A stretch of DNA of 64,000 nucleotides from CAVZMO01 sp963776195 (GCA_963776195.1 CAVZMO010000011.1:62001-126000), one strand, 5' to 3'. Shown: positions 25,596 to 35,246, numbered from the stretch's first letter. Numbers and translations: made by a program. Notes: generated by a model from the sequence alone, not told the origin.

Positions 25596-26573
25596 TTATG
25601 CCAATGCCTCTTTGATCGTTTTCACCATAGTGTCAGCCGTAAGCCCATAAAGTTTTAACAACTCTTTTGAAGTTCCTGAACATCCGAACTCATCTTTTAT
25701 CCCTATCCGTAAGAGCCTTGTCGGGTTTGTTTCAGAGAGGAATTCGCTGACAGCGCTACCAAGCCCGCCTATGACCGAGTGCTCTTCAGCCGTGACGATG
25801 AGCCTGCAAGACTTTGAAGCGCGGAGCAGGGTTTCGGTGTCGAGCGGTTTTACCGTGGACATGTTGATAACGCCGGCGTCTATGCCTTCATCCCTGAGAA
25901 TTCTTGACGCCTCGAGTGCTGTATTGACCATAATCCCCATGGCGACGATATTTGCGTTCTTCCCTATGTGAAATACATGCGCCTTCCCTATCGTAAAGGC
26001 ATAATCTTCGGGCATCACTGCAGGGACTTTCGCCCTTCCGAGTCTCACATAAACAGGACCGCAGTAATCCGCTATGGCGTGGATTACCTGTCTTGTCTCA
26101 AGAGCATCAGAGGGCACGATAACGGTCATATTGGGAAGAACCCTCATCAGTGTTACATCCTCGATTGCCTGATGGGACGCACCGTCTTCTCCGACGGTGA
26201 TGCCGCTGTGCGTCGCTACAAGTTTTACATTCAGGTTCGAATAACAGACAGTCTGTCTTATCTGTTCCCATGCCCTCCCGGTCTCAAAGACCGCAAATGT
26301 TGAAGCAAAAGGCAGTTTGCCTGCCAATGAAAGGCCGCTTGCAGTGCCGATCAGGTCTTGTTCCGAAACGCCCAAGTTATAGAACCTGTCAGGGAATGCT
26401 TTTGCAAATTTCCCTGTCTTTGTTGAACCGGAAAGATCCGCATCAAGGACGACCACGTCTTGTCTCGCCCTGCCGAGTTCGAGAAGCGCCTCCCCATAGG
26501 CGTCTCTCGTTGCAGCAGGTTTTCTTTCTACGCTTTCTTTACCCTGATCTGTTTTCTGTAATCTTTCTGCCAT
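25596..26573 (-). CDS. Transketolase, C-terminal subunit (pyrimidine-binding and C-terminal domains)
   Basis: The 325-residue protein covers the second half of transketolase: the pyrimidine-binding domain with NLGVSEQDLIGTASGLS and THSGITVGEDGASHQAIED, and the C-terminal domain ending KDEFGCSGTSKELLKLYGL. With the N-terminal subunit it makes a split transketolase/DXPS-like enzyme common in anaerobes and archaea, moving two-carbon units in the non-oxidative pentose phosphate pathway. Its ATG overlaps the upstream subunit's stop by 1 bp. Confidence 0.92.
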   Translation of the reverse strand: MAERLQKTDQGKESVERKPAATRDAYGEALLELGRARQDVVVLDADLSGSTKTGKFAKAFPDRFYNLGVSEQDLIGTASGLSLAGKLPFASTFAVFETGRAWEQIRQTVCYSNLNVKLVATHSGITVGEDGASHQAIEDVTLMRVLPNMTVIVPSDALETRQVIHAIADYCGPVYVRLGRAKVPAVMPEDYAFTIGKAHVFHIGKNANIVAMGIMVNTALEASRILRDEGIDAGVINMSTVKPLDTETLLRASKSCRLIVTAEEHSVIGGLGSAVSEFLSETNPTRLLRIGIKDEFGCSGTSKELLKLYGLTADTMVKTIKEALA

Positions 26574-27406
26574 TATCCTTGTAGTTCCTTTAGCGCTATT
26601 TCGAGCTCTTCATGGGTAGGCGCCAGACCGTGATACTCGACCTTTCCTTCGAAAAGTGAAACGCCTTTACCCTTTACGGTCCGGGCAACTATCATTGTCG
26701 GCTTACCCTTTACCATTTCTGCCTCATTCAGTGCGGCGAGGATGGCTCCCATATCATGCCCGTTGATATCGATGACATGCCAGCCGAAGGCATCCCATTT
26801 CTTTACAATCGGCTCTATATACATCACGTCACAGCAATGTCCGTCTATTTGAAGACCGTTATTATCGATGATCGCACAAAGATTATCAAGCTTGTAGTGG
26901 GACGCGGTCATGGCGGCTTCCCACACCTGTCCTTCCTGGATCTCACCATCACCCAAAAGGCAATAGACGCGTGCGTTCAGTCCATCCATCCTGAATCCCA
27001 GGGCGATCCCGTTTGCAATGGAGAGCCCCTGCCCTAAAGAGCCCGTCGATATTTCGACACCCGGGAGGAACTTCGAGCACGGATGCCCCTGCAGAGGACT
27101 CCCGAGTTTGCGCAACGTTTTGAGTAATTTTTTATCAAAATATCCGGAAAGTGCAAGCGCGGCATAAAGAACAGGCGCCGCATGGCCTTTCGAAAGGATA
27201 AACCTGTCCCGTTCTCTCCACTTCGGGTCTTTCGGGTCATGTCTCATTTTGGAAAAATATAACGCCGTAACAATATCGGCGGCGGAAAGGGAACCGCCGG
27301 TATGGCCTGAGCCTGCCTCGGTAAGCATCTTAAGAATTTCTATCCTGAGGGTGCTTGCCTTTTCCTTCAGAGAGACTATGTCTGTTTCAGTAATTTCAGA
27401 TCTCAT
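26573..27406 (-). CDS. Transketolase, N-terminal (TPP-binding) subunit
   Basis: The 277-residue protein contains the thiamine-pyrophosphate signature GDGEIQEGQVWEAAM followed by AIIDNNGLQIDG, and histidines in GSGHTGGSLSAADI and LSKGHAAP that contact the cofactor. It pairs with the C-terminal subunit encoded immediately downstream. It overlaps the 145-residue hypothetical gene by 1 bp, so the three are an operon. Confidence 0.93.
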   Translation of the reverse strand: MRSEITETDIVSLKEKASTLRIEILKMLTEAGSGHTGGSLSAADIVTALYFSKMRHDPKDPKWRERDRFILSKGHAAPVLYAALALSGYFDKKLLKTLRKLGSPLQGHPCSKFLPGVEISTGSLGQGLSIANGIALGFRMDGLNARVYCLLGDGEIQEGQVWEAAMTASHYKLDNLCAIIDNNGLQIDGHCCDVMYIEPIVKKWDAFGWHVIDINGHDMGAILAALNEAEMVKGKPTMIVARTVKGKGVSLFEGKVEYHGLAPTHEELEIALKELQG

Positions 27407-27843
27407 TATTTGGCCCTTTTCATAATATAATTAAGTAAAATATCATCCAGACTTTTCGTTATCTGTTCCTTGATCTCGACCTTTTCCTCTCTTTGGGTTA
27501 TAAGTTCCTCGGGAGTTTCTGCCTCTTGTGTTCCTGCAGTTTTTTTTTCTTCTGTAACTTCTTTTCTAAATCTTTCTCCCTCTTCTTTGTATTCGTCGGT
27601 ATGTTTTCCTGCCAGAAGCTCTTTTATCATGCCCTTGTGCTGCTCTTTCATGATCTCCCTGACCTTGTCTTTGTAAGCGGGTTCTGCAACAATGTGCGCG
27701 TAGTTGGTCTTCTTGGAAGCGAGGATTGCACCTTTTGAATAGAGAAGGGTCACTATCACAGGATTTGATTGTCCGTTATCCTCTGTCTGGATATGGTATA
27801 CCTTCTCTTTATAGGATATATTCGTATTATAGCCGACAAGCAT
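27406..27843 (-). CDS. Hypothetical protein, charged, first gene of the split-transketolase operon
   Basis: The first ~90 residues (YNTNISYKEKVYHIQTEDNG, VTLLYSKGAILASKKTNYAH) form a small domain that recurs in Nitrospirota/deltaproteobacterial proteins that I cannot name. The rest is a Glu/Lys-rich helix followed by TKSLDDILLNYIMK. No membrane segment or cofactor motif is visible. The 1-bp overlap with the transketolase gene suggests cotranscription, not a shared function. Confidence 0.6.
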   Translation of the reverse strand: MLVGYNTNISYKEKVYHIQTEDNGQSNPVIVTLLYSKGAILASKKTNYAHIVAEPAYKDKVREIMKEQHKGMIKELLAGKHTDEYKEEGERFRKEVTEEKKTAGTQEAETPEELITQREEKVEIKEQITKSLDDILLNYIMKRAK

Positions 27844-28232
27844 TATCTCTCTTTAAGACAAAACAAATTTATGTTTATTATATATAGCAGGGGTAAAAAA
27901 AAGGAAGAGGGCGCTATAAGTTATCGTTATTTCCCAAACAGCATTCCTAGCAGTGCCACGGGAGGGATCCTGGCTCAAAATTGCGGCTAAGGCCCCTCTT
28001 TCCTTAATTCTAAAGTTCAACATCTCAAGAACTTCTGAAGCCTGCTGATTGTCAAGGGTAAGACACTTCTTGGCGCTTCGATCACTGTGTCGGCCTTTCT
28101 CTTGTTAATCTTCCTGCTCAAGTGTTATTCTTTTTCTATGCTGAAAAAGCAATTTCTTATCAATTCAGTTGGCTGTGATGTTTACTCTCGACAGGAAGGG
28201 AGTGAAGCCATAAAGGTTTACGGGATGATGAC
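27844..28232. other. 389-bp intergenic region
   Basis: This divergent gap contains stop-rich sequence in all frames and no RNA gene or riboswitch that I recognise. A short minus-strand tract near 28030-28110 reads KADTVIEAPRSVLPLTI but has no start or family. Promoters for the two flanking genes should be here; I cannot place them convincingly. Confidence 0.3.
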
Positions 28233-29414
28233 ATGCTACACCTAAGACTTAAACGGAAGTTGCCTTACAGACCCACCGAAAGGATGAATGTCGTGAGCTA
28301 CCCGATAAGGGACATAGCGATGGAGGCGAAGCGCGAGGAGGCCAAAGGCAAGAAAATGATTTACCTCAATATCGGGGACCCGCCTCAGTATGGCTTCGAA
28401 GCGTTCAAGGTTATAGCTGATCGGGTGAAGAGCGCGCTCGACGAAAACTGTAAGGGTTACGCGCCCTCCGAAGGCGACGAGCAGTTCAGAAATACGGTGG
28501 CGAAGCTTGAGAAGTGCAGGCCGGAAGATGTGTTTGCCGTCGCGGGCCTTACCGAGGGCATAGATTTCTTCTTCCATGCATTCATTGGGTTCGGGGAGAA
28601 GGTGCTCCTTCCCAATCCGGTGTATCCTCTTTACCTGAGCAAGGCGAAGCAGTTTGAGGGCGACAGTGTGTTCTACAGGCACGATGCAGACGGCCAGATA
28701 GACGTAGGATACCTCGCAAGAAAGATCGAGGGCGCGAAGGCGATAGTGATAATCAACCCGAATAATCCTTTGGGCTCGGTCTATTCCGAAAAGAACCTGT
28801 CGGAAGTCGTTAAGCTCTGCGCAGAGTACGACGTCCCCATATTTTACGACGGGTCTTACGACCAACTCATATTCGAGGGCAAACAGGTAGACTTCAGGAA
28901 GATAGCAAGGAACAAGGTGTCGTTCATATACGGAAGTTCGCTTTCCAAGGACTTCAACTACCCCGGCGCAAGGATTGGATGGGTAACGTTCCACGGAGAT
29001 AAGTGGGAGGAGGTCAAGAACGCTTTCTTTCTCTTATGCAACCAGCGTCTTTCCGTGAATTGGGAGTACCAGAAGGCGGCTGCCGCGGCGATAGTGGACC
29101 CCTCATATCCGGCATACGTCGCGGACATAAAGAAGAAGCTCATGGAAAGGAGAGATGCCTTTGTGAAGATTGCGGGAAAGCTGCCGCTTTCGTTCCCACT
29201 TCCGAACGGTGCGTTCTACGCATTCATAAAGCTAGAAACGCTGAAATGGAAGAAGGACGTGGAATTTGTGCGCGCCGCGCTTAAGGAAGGAGTCGTCTTC
29301 GTCCCTGGTTCAGGATTCGGAAGGCAGGAGGACGGAGTGTATTTTAGGACCACGTTCCTGCCCGAGCCGCTCATAATAGAAGAGGCATTCGAGAAAATCA
29401 GACGGCTCTTGTGA
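28233..29414 (+). CDS. Class I/II PLP aminotransferase, archaeal AlaT/AspC-like
   Basis: The 393-residue enzyme has all fold-type I landmarks: LNIGDPPQYGF, YAPSEGDEQFRN, AGLTEGIDFFFHAF, NPNNPLG, FYDGSYDQLIFEG and the PLP lysine in GSSLSKDFNYPGARIGW. The N-terminal phrase SYPIRDIAMEAKREEAKGKK is typical of archaeal alanine/aspartate aminotransferases. Codon choice (AGG, AAG, GAG, ATA, GCG) and G+C look higher than in the neighbouring genes. It stands alone between a gap and a membrane-protein gene, so transfer is plausible. The substrate is not certain. Confidence 0.8.
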   Translation: MLHLRLKRKLPYRPTERMNVVSYPIRDIAMEAKREEAKGKKMIYLNIGDPPQYGFEAFKVIADRVKSALDENCKGYAPSEGDEQFRNTVAKLEKCRPEDVFAVAGLTEGIDFFFHAFIGFGEKVLLPNPVYPLYLSKAKQFEGDSVFYRHDADGQIDVGYLARKIEGAKAIVIINPNNPLGSVYSEKNLSEVVKLCAEYDVPIFYDGSYDQLIFEGKQVDFRKIARNKVSFIYGSSLSKDFNYPGARIGWVTFHGDKWEEVKNAFFLLCNQRLSVNWEYQKAAAAAIVDPSYPAYVADIKKKLMERRDAFVKIAGKLPLSFPLPNGAFYAFIKLETLKWKKDVEFVRAALKEGVVFVPGSGFGRQEDGVYFRTTFLPEPLIIEEAFEKIRRLL

Positions 29415-29551
29415 ACCAGGTTCAGGAGTTTCTGACCCATATCGATCATTCTGTGTAACAAACAACTGGATAAATCGCGTACATTGGACCATTCCCCGAA
29501 ATTCTCCTACCGAAGATCTGATAAAATATTGAAGATTATCTGTTGATTATC

Positions 29552-30277
29552 ATGAATAATTCCAAGGGTTTTATACAAAAAAGTATTCTCCCCTTGGCTG
29601 TCTTCAGCATAGCAATGGGCTTTCTTGAGGCAGTAGCTGTCGTTTACCTCAGAAAATTATACTACCCGGAGGGATTTGAATTCCCATTAAGAATGACGGT
29701 TCTTGAAGGGATTTCCCTTGAATATTTAAGAGAGATCTCAACCATTGTTATGCTTCTGTCTGTGAGTCTGGTTGCCGGAAGAACGTCTTATGAAAAGTTC
29801 TCATACTTTCTTTATTGTTTTGGTATCTGGGATATTTTTTATTATATTTGGTTAAAGGTGCTGCTGAACTGGCCTCAATCCCTGTTCACATGGGATGTTT
29901 TGTTTCTTATCCCAGTCGTATGGGTTGGTCCTGTTCTGGCACCGATAATTTTTTCTATTACCATGGTTCTCTTCGCGCTATTTATTCTCTATTTTCAGAA
30001 CAAAGGATATCCCGTGAAAATTACCATGCCTGAATGGGCATTAATGTCTTTTGGGGCTCTTTTTGTCTTCATTACATTTGTTTGGGACTACTCACAGATA
30101 ATTATAGAAGGGAGGTCCTTCATGAAACTCTCATCATTGGTAAAAGATCCTCATTTCCAAAAGGTGATAACAGGTCACGTCCCTACCACGTATAATTGGT
30201 CTCTTTTCATCCTGGGAGAAGGTTTGATACTTGGATTTTTATTAATATTTATGAAAAGAATGAAGTCAATGCGTTAA
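29552..30277 (+). CDS. Conserved-type hypothetical membrane protein with about six helices
   Basis: Starting at the ATG at 29552 (the frame is open from a TTG at 29543), the 241-residue protein has six hydrophobic segments and conserved-looking polar pieces MGFLEAVAVVYLRKLYYPEG, FGIWDIFYYIWLKVLLNWP and SLFTWDVLFLIPVVWVGPV. I have seen this W-D-I-F-Y-Y-x-W motif only in uncharacterised proteins. Tryptophan and acidic residues inside membrane segments suggest a ligand or haem/quinone site, but that is speculation. Confidence 0.6.
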   Translation: MNNSKGFIQKSILPLAVFSIAMGFLEAVAVVYLRKLYYPEGFEFPLRMTVLEGISLEYLREISTIVMLLSVSLVAGRTSYEKFSYFLYCFGIWDIFYYIWLKVLLNWPQSLFTWDVLFLIPVVWVGPVLAPIIFSITMVLFALFILYFQNKGYPVKITMPEWALMSFGALFVFITFVWDYSQIIIEGRSFMKLSSLVKDPHFQKVITGHVPTTYNWSLFILGEGLILGFLLIFMKRMKSMR

Positions 30278-30379
30278 TGATCACTCTCTACAGATTATCT
30301 ATTTCATTAGCTACGCTAAATCCTATATGATGTATGCTATCTTTTAATCAGAAAAACAAAAACATCAGAGAGGTAAAAA

Positions 30380-30433
30380 ATGCATAGCGTCAGCGAAACA
30401 GTCAAACCCAGATACTTAATCGACGAAGAGTGA
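30380..30433 (+). pseudogene. 17-codon ORF resembling the start of a small antitoxin-type protein
   Basis: AGAGAGGTAAAAA precedes an ATG opening MHSVSETVKPRYLIDEE, then TGA. The phrase 'KPRYLIDEEG.+.aVvL' begins many Phd/RelB-like antitoxins, so this could be a decayed antitoxin start or a genuine leader peptide of the APS-kinase-like gene 10 bp downstream. Confidence 0.25.
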
Positions 30434-30443
30434 GGTGTATTGA

Positions 30444-30977
30444 TTGACCGTGCAAGGCATCGCGATCTGGATAACAGGGCTTCCGGGGAGCGGAAAGAGC
30501 TCCGTCGCGGATGAGTTGAAGAAGATCCAGCCCGGTTTTGTCGTTCTCAGAATGGATGAAATGAGAAGGGTGGTCACCCCCGAACCCACCTATTCCGATT
30601 CCGAGAGAGATATAGTCTACAGGGCGCTTGTCTATTTTGCAAAAAAATTGTCGGACCTCGGGCATGACGTAATCATAGACGCAACAGGGAACCTCAGGCG
30701 ATGGCGTGAACTCGCGAGAAAGCTTGTGCCGGGATATGTCGAGGTCTATCTCAAATGTCCTCTTGAGGTGTGTATGCAGCGTGAACAACAGAGGGCGCAA
30801 ACCCGCAAAGCTCCGAAGGATATTTATAAAAAGGCCGCTGCAGGATGGCCTGTCCCCGGTGTGGTAGCGCCCTACGAAGAACCTTTGAATCCCGAAATCA
30901 CTATCGATACGGAAAAAGTTCTTTTACAGGATATCATAAGAATAATCGATAGGGAGATATCGAGGCTTAAGTCTTAA
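30444..30977 (+). CDS. Adenylylsulfate-kinase-like P-loop kinase
   Basis: The 177-residue protein has the P-loop GLPGSGKSSVADEL near residue 10, an IIDATGNLRRWRELARK segment where APS kinase binds substrate, and the C-terminal KAPKDIYKKAAAG...PYEEPLNPEI block typical of CysC. APS kinase phosphorylates adenosine-5'-phosphosulfate; related proteins serve in polysaccharide or nucleotide-sugar pathways. The start is TTG at 30444 or GTG at 30450. Its last 11 bp overlap the end of lptD on the other strand. Confidence 0.8.
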   Translation: MTVQGIAIWITGLPGSGKSSVADELKKIQPGFVVLRMDEMRRVVTPEPTYSDSERDIVYRALVYFAKKLSDLGHDVIIDATGNLRRWRELARKLVPGYVEVYLKCPLEVCMQREQQRAQTRKAPKDIYKKAAAGWPVPGVVAPYEEPLNPEITIDTEKVLLQDIIRIIDREISRLKS

Positions 30978-32901
30978 ATGCTTTGGTAAGTCCTTTCAGC
31001 TCAAACATAAATACTGCATTGAAGTCCCCGGGTATTTTAATAAATTCCACGTTTAACCCCCAGCACTGTTTGAGATATTTAATGCTCAAAACGATTTCGT
31101 TTGCCTGTTTTCCTTTCGCATCGTACCAAAGCCTGCTTTCTATGAACAAAGGTTTATATGGATGCAGATTAATGCCCGCATTAATAAAACTTGTATTATC
31201 CTGTGCGTTATACCGTTGTCCTGCTGAAATGACTGTCTCAGAAATTTTTACGGAAATGTCCGAATTTGCAGTTTCCAGTTTCCCCGTATGCACATCATAG
31301 GTTGCTCCGAAACGCACAAAGAGAGGCCTTTTTATACCGAATTCAACACGCAAGGGAAGAAACTGGCGGTCTCCCAGGGAAAAATCATAACCCTGCGAGG
31401 CCCTGAACAGTAATATCTCGCCACCTTTGTCATAAAACCTGTTCAGAAAGGAAAGCTCTATCCGGGACGTCTTTTGAAAGAGTTCCGTCGAATCGAATTT
31501 GGTCGGATTGTTTTCGGAATTTGAGATCAGCGTATAGCTGAGAGAAGGTTCTACCACGTGTGTAAAGGATTCGTACTTTTTGAAAAAGGTTGTATGGCTT
31601 GTGATGTCGTATTCGAGGGCTTCTCTATGAGGAGAGCTGTCATCGGTCCCGTGCAAAGAATAAGCGGTTTCCCTCACTCCGAGGGCCTGTGATACCGTAA
31701 TGTCATCGCCGAAAGAGTGGAGTATCCTCGGAAAGACATCGATCCTTTGCCCGGATACGCCTTCTTTGCTCCAGAAGTTGCTGAACGCAGCTGTTCCGGA
31801 GAACCACAAATCACCGGCCTTTGCAGGATTCAGAACATAGCCCGCCTCAGGCAGCCTTTGAGAGACTGTCTTCGTATCCTGTTTCAGGTCGACCCAATAT
31901 TGCGATAGGAGATAAGCGCGGGAGTCTGCGAGAGGAAGAGAGATCTCCCCTGTCGATTCGAGAAAACGGCTGGCGCGTACGTCACGATACAGGCTATATT
32001 CTCTATAAAAGTCTTTTTCATTCACGTAATTGATACTCAGGAAACCGCCGATTCCATCGGCAGACCTCTGTTCATGAAGCAGCTTGGCCTCAAAGAAATC
32101 TTTATTCAGTTCCCTGTCGCTTATATGATAAAGCCACCATTTCCCTTTTATGTCTCCGACCTCCAGGTATCGGTATTCCAGGCCTTCTCCCAGGCCCTTC
32201 TTCGTATATTCATCTAAAACGAGAGTTGCATCCCGGTTTTCGGACAGCACTAAAAAGAAAGGAACGTTCAAGTGCATTCCCCTTAGGTTGCTATACCCTA
32301 TCACCGGCACGAGAAATCCTGTCTTCCTCTCATTGAGGACCGGCGCCTGGAAATAGGGAGTATAGAGCACAGGGATATTCATAATGCGGAAGGTTACGTC
32401 TCTTGCCTTCACGGAATCTCCGGCCAAGACTTCCACATTTTTCCCCCTGAAGCACCACGGGGGGATCGGCGCATCACACGTTGTCAAGACCGCGTCGGGA
32501 CTGAAATAATACTCTTCCTCCCTTTTTTCGATCTCTTTACCGGAGAAATGATAGTTGTCCTTTTTGTAGAGGATTTCAGCATCATAGAGGATGCCTGTCT
32601 TTGTTTCGAGGTTGAGGTCCGCCTTGCTTGCCGTCATCATTACATCAGGATCCTGATATCTGACATTCCCTAAAGCAGTGGTATCGGATGTCTTTTCGTT
32701 ATACCGTATTTCATCGGCCTCTATCACGGCTTCAGTGCGTTGCACTTTTGCTTTCCCTTTTGCTGTATACGTAGTTGATCCTTGATCGTATTCCAGTGTT
32801 TCGGAAGTTATGACCGTTTTCCCATCCCCAATTTTTTCATCTGCACAACAGTATGAAGTAAGCAGCAAGTAGTAAGCAGAAAGCAGTACGAAAAATACCA
32901 T
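30967..32901 (-). CDS. lptD: LPS-assembly outer-membrane protein LptD
   Basis: LptD inserts lipopolysaccharide into the outer leaflet with LptE. Residues ~30-150 are the OstA/LptA-like periplasmic domain (SETLEYDQGSTTYTAKGKAK, ADEIRYNEKTSDTTALG), and the rest is beta-strand-rich barrel (YTPYFQAPVLNERKTGFLVP...). The 661-residue frame opens with GTG at 32952, but ATG at 32901 gives a proper signal peptide (VFFVLLSAYYLLLTSYCCA). The signal-peptide coding DNA is made of near-repeats (AGTAAGCAG). It ends the trpBA-accD-folC-lptD run. Confidence 0.88.
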   Translation of the reverse strand: MVFFVLLSAYYLLLTSYCCADEKIGDGKTVITSETLEYDQGSTTYTAKGKAKVQRTEAVIEADEIRYNEKTSDTTALGNVRYQDPDVMMTASKADLNLETKTGILYDAEILYKKDNYHFSGKEIEKREEEYYFSPDAVLTTCDAPIPPWCFRGKNVEVLAGDSVKARDVTFRIMNIPVLYTPYFQAPVLNERKTGFLVPVIGYSNLRGMHLNVPFFLVLSENRDATLVLDEYTKKGLGEGLEYRYLEVGDIKGKWWLYHISDRELNKDFFEAKLLHEQRSADGIGGFLSINYVNEKDFYREYSLYRDVRASRFLESTGEISLPLADSRAYLLSQYWVDLKQDTKTVSQRLPEAGYVLNPAKAGDLWFSGTAAFSNFWSKEGVSGQRIDVFPRILHSFGDDITVSQALGVRETAYSLHGTDDSSPHREALEYDITSHTTFFKKYESFTHVVEPSLSYTLISNSENNPTKFDSTELFQKTSRIELSFLNRFYDKGGEILLFRASQGYDFSLGDRQFLPLRVEFGIKRPLFVRFGATYDVHTGKLETANSDISVKISETVISAGQRYNAQDNTSFINAGINLHPYKPLFIESRLWYDAKGKQANEIVLSIKYLKQCWGLNVEFIKIPGDFNAVFMFELKGLTKAFKT

Positions 32902-32957
32902 CGAATATTTCTTAAAACTGCAACCGGTCGCTGATAACTGATCGACGTTCACAGCAG

Positions 32958-34352
32958 CTATTCCCTCAATCTCGTAAGAACGCCTCTCTGCCCCAGCACT
33001 TCTTTGGCTTCACCTATCGTATAAAAAGATCCGGTAACCAGGATCACGGGCAAGGGGCGAGGGGTAAAAGGTAAGGTATCGGGTTGATCTGCACCCGGCG
33101 AATCTTGGTCCTTTGCGGTCGAAGCTATTCCGATCGCCATACCGAGAGCATGTTTTAAGAAAAATGAAGTCCGCACATTATGAAATCCCAGAGAAGCAGC
33201 GATATGGGCAAGTTTCTCGGGGGAAGCTGCTCTGCTATATGAAGCAGAAGTAAGGATAATCTCCGAGGCCAAAGGCAGGAGAGGTTTCATCACTCCCGAG
33301 ATATCTTTGTCATCCATAATGCCGAGCACCATGATGATTTTCTCATATTTCCGGAGGAAAAGATTTCTCAGCGTTCGAGAAAGAGCAATGGCGGCGGCGG
33401 GGTTATGTGCACCGTCTATAACAATAGGAGGGTCTTCATGAATGAGTTCAAGTCTTCCCGGCCATCTGACTCTCTTAAGACCTTCTCTGAATGAGTCATT
33501 AGAAGAGTCAAGGGAGAAACGACATATTGATTTTCTTGCGAGAAGTTCAATAGCCTTCATCGCAACAGAGGCGTTCTGCATCTGGTGCTCACCGGTAAGC
33601 GGCAAGAACAGATCATGGAGCACCAAGGAATCATCCCGGTAATCAAAACATATCCCCGGCATATCTTCTTTTTTGAGTGTTGAAGAAAAGTCTTTCCCGT
33701 AAATATATAATTCAGCCTGTTGTTCTCCCGCCTTCTTCTCGATGACCTCCCTCACCTCCGGTTCTTGATGCGCAGTTACAACGGGGATCCCGCTCTTGAT
33801 AATGCCCGCTTTCTCATAAGCGATTTCCCTGATTGTGCTGCCGAGGAATTCCTTGTGGTCGTAACCGATGTTTGTGATGACGGACACCTCCGGCGCGATG
33901 ATATTGGTAGCGTCAAGCCTCCCTCCCATGCCCACTTCCATGACCGCTGCATCGATCCCTTCTCTTTCGAAATACAGCAGAGCCATAGCAGTTACTACTT
34001 CGAAGAATGTGGGGGAAAAATCGTCGATGCCTGAAACGATCTCCTTAATCTCACTTGCAAGCTGAACAACCTCGCTTTCTGTTATCTCCACTCCATCGAT
34101 CTTCATTCTCTCTGTGAAGCTGACCAGGTGGGGTGATGTGAAAAGGCCGACTCTGACTCCGGCTGTCTGAAGAATCGAAGCCATAATCGCCGACGTCGAA
34201 CCTTTACCGTTTGTTCCGGCCACGTGTACGGAAGGGAATGATTTATGAGGGTTTTTGAGCTCGGACAGAAGCCTGGTTATATTGTCGAGGCCGAATTTGA
34301 TGCCCTGCTTCCGGAGGCCATAAAGATAGCTGATGGTCTCACTATAACTCAT
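32958..34352 (-). CDS. folC: Bifunctional folylpolyglutamate synthase / dihydrofolate synthase
   Basis: The 464-residue protein has the Mur-ligase-type ATP site HVAGTNGKGSTSAIMASIL near residue 45, GGRLDATNIIAPEVSVITNI, and the C-terminal domain with VIDGAHNPAAAIAL. It adds glutamates to folates and dihydropteroate. The ATG overlaps accD's stop by 4 bp; accD-folC adjacency is widespread. Confidence 0.95.
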   Translation of the reverse strand: MSYSETISYLYGLRKQGIKFGLDNITRLLSELKNPHKSFPSVHVAGTNGKGSTSAIMASILQTAGVRVGLFTSPHLVSFTERMKIDGVEITESEVVQLASEIKEIVSGIDDFSPTFFEVVTAMALLYFEREGIDAAVMEVGMGGRLDATNIIAPEVSVITNIGYDHKEFLGSTIREIAYEKAGIIKSGIPVVTAHQEPEVREVIEKKAGEQQAELYIYGKDFSSTLKKEDMPGICFDYRDDSLVLHDLFLPLTGEHQMQNASVAMKAIELLARKSICRFSLDSSNDSFREGLKRVRWPGRLELIHEDPPIVIDGAHNPAAAIALSRTLRNLFLRKYEKIIMVLGIMDDKDISGVMKPLLPLASEIILTSASYSRAASPEKLAHIAASLGFHNVRTSFFLKHALGMAIGIASTAKDQDSPGADQPDTLPFTPRPLPVILVTGSFYTIGEAKEVLGQRGVLTRLRE

Positions 34353-35182
34353 GAGAGAAGTTCAAAAATCTTGGCAAGCGTTTCTTTCAGATTTTTTCTG
34401 TCCAAAACCATATCGATGAGGCCGTGATCGAGGAGGAAATCCGCTCTCTGGAAGTCCTCGGGCAAGGGCTGTTTTATGGTCTGCTCTATAACCCGCGGAC
34501 CGGCAAAGCCGATCAGACTTTTAGGTTCTCCGATAATGATGTCGCCCAGTGTGGCAAAACTTGCAGTTACACCCCCGAACGTGGGATCACATAAAACCGA
34601 TATATAGAGAATTCCGTTATCCTTAAGTCTGCCCACTGCGGCGGAGACCTTTGCCATCTGCATCAGCGAGAAGATACCCTCCTGCATCCTGGCGCCGCCC
34701 GATGAGGCAACAGCTACGAAGGGCTGCTTTTTCCCCAACGCTCTTTCCACAGCTCTGGTCACTTTCTCACCTACGACGGATCCCATACTGCCGCCCATAA
34801 AGGAGAAGTCCATGATCACAAGACTCACAGGATAGCCCTTTATCAAGGCATCGCCCGAAATTACCGCCTCTTTCAGGCCGCTCTTTTTCTGGTTCTCCTT
34901 CAATCTATCCTTGTATGCGACGGAGTCCTTGAAATGCAGGGGATCGATCGATACAAGGTTTTCATCCGCCTCTATAAAGCTCCCTTCATCAACGAGGAGT
35001 TTTAATCGCTCACGGGCACTTATCCTGAAGTGATAATTGCATTTCGGGCATATCTTAAGGTTTTTTTCTATCTCTTTCTTGTAAACTATTTCCTTGCATC
35101 CGTCACACTTAACCCAGAGTCCCTCGGGGATTTTCCCTTTTTTATCGGTCCTTATTTCTTTTGTCTTTTTAAACCAAGCCAT
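34349..35182 (-). CDS. accD: Acetyl-CoA carboxylase carboxyltransferase, beta subunit
   Basis: The 277-residue protein has the N-terminal zinc ribbon (CDGC near residue 26, CPKC near 45) and the crotonase-fold carboxyltransferase core with ASSGGARMQEG and FAGPRVIEQT. Together with AccA it transfers the carboxyl group from biotin to acetyl-CoA in fatty-acid synthesis. AccA is not in this window. Confidence 0.96.
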   Translation of the reverse strand: MAWFKKTKEIRTDKKGKIPEGLWVKCDGCKEIVYKKEIEKNLKICPKCNYHFRISARERLKLLVDEGSFIEADENLVSIDPLHFKDSVAYKDRLKENQKKSGLKEAVISGDALIKGYPVSLVIMDFSFMGGSMGSVVGEKVTRAVERALGKKQPFVAVASSGGARMQEGIFSLMQMAKVSAAVGRLKDNGILYISVLCDPTFGGVTASFATLGDIIIGEPKSLIGFAGPRVIEQTIKQPLPEDFQRADFLLDHGLIDMVLDRKNLKETLAKIFELLS

Positions 35183-35230
35183 TTTATACCGTTCTTCAAT
35201 TAGATCCTTCTGAAATTGCTGTGGGTGGCC

Positions 35231-35246
35231 GCAGGCTTCAGCCTGC
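35231..35246. repeat. Short GC-rich palindrome upstream of accD
   Basis: GCAGGC-TTCA-GCCTGC is a perfect 6-bp hairpin inside GGTGGCCGCAGGCTTCAGCCTGCG, in the 116-bp gap between trpA and accD. This sequence type recurs as an interspersed repeat in many bacterial genomes; it may also attenuate readthrough from trpA. Confidence 0.4.

Noticed and set aside
28005..28200. Possible transposase fragment in the 27.8-28.2 kb gap
   Set aside because: A short translated tract gave only vague similarity and stops on either side; not enough to call.
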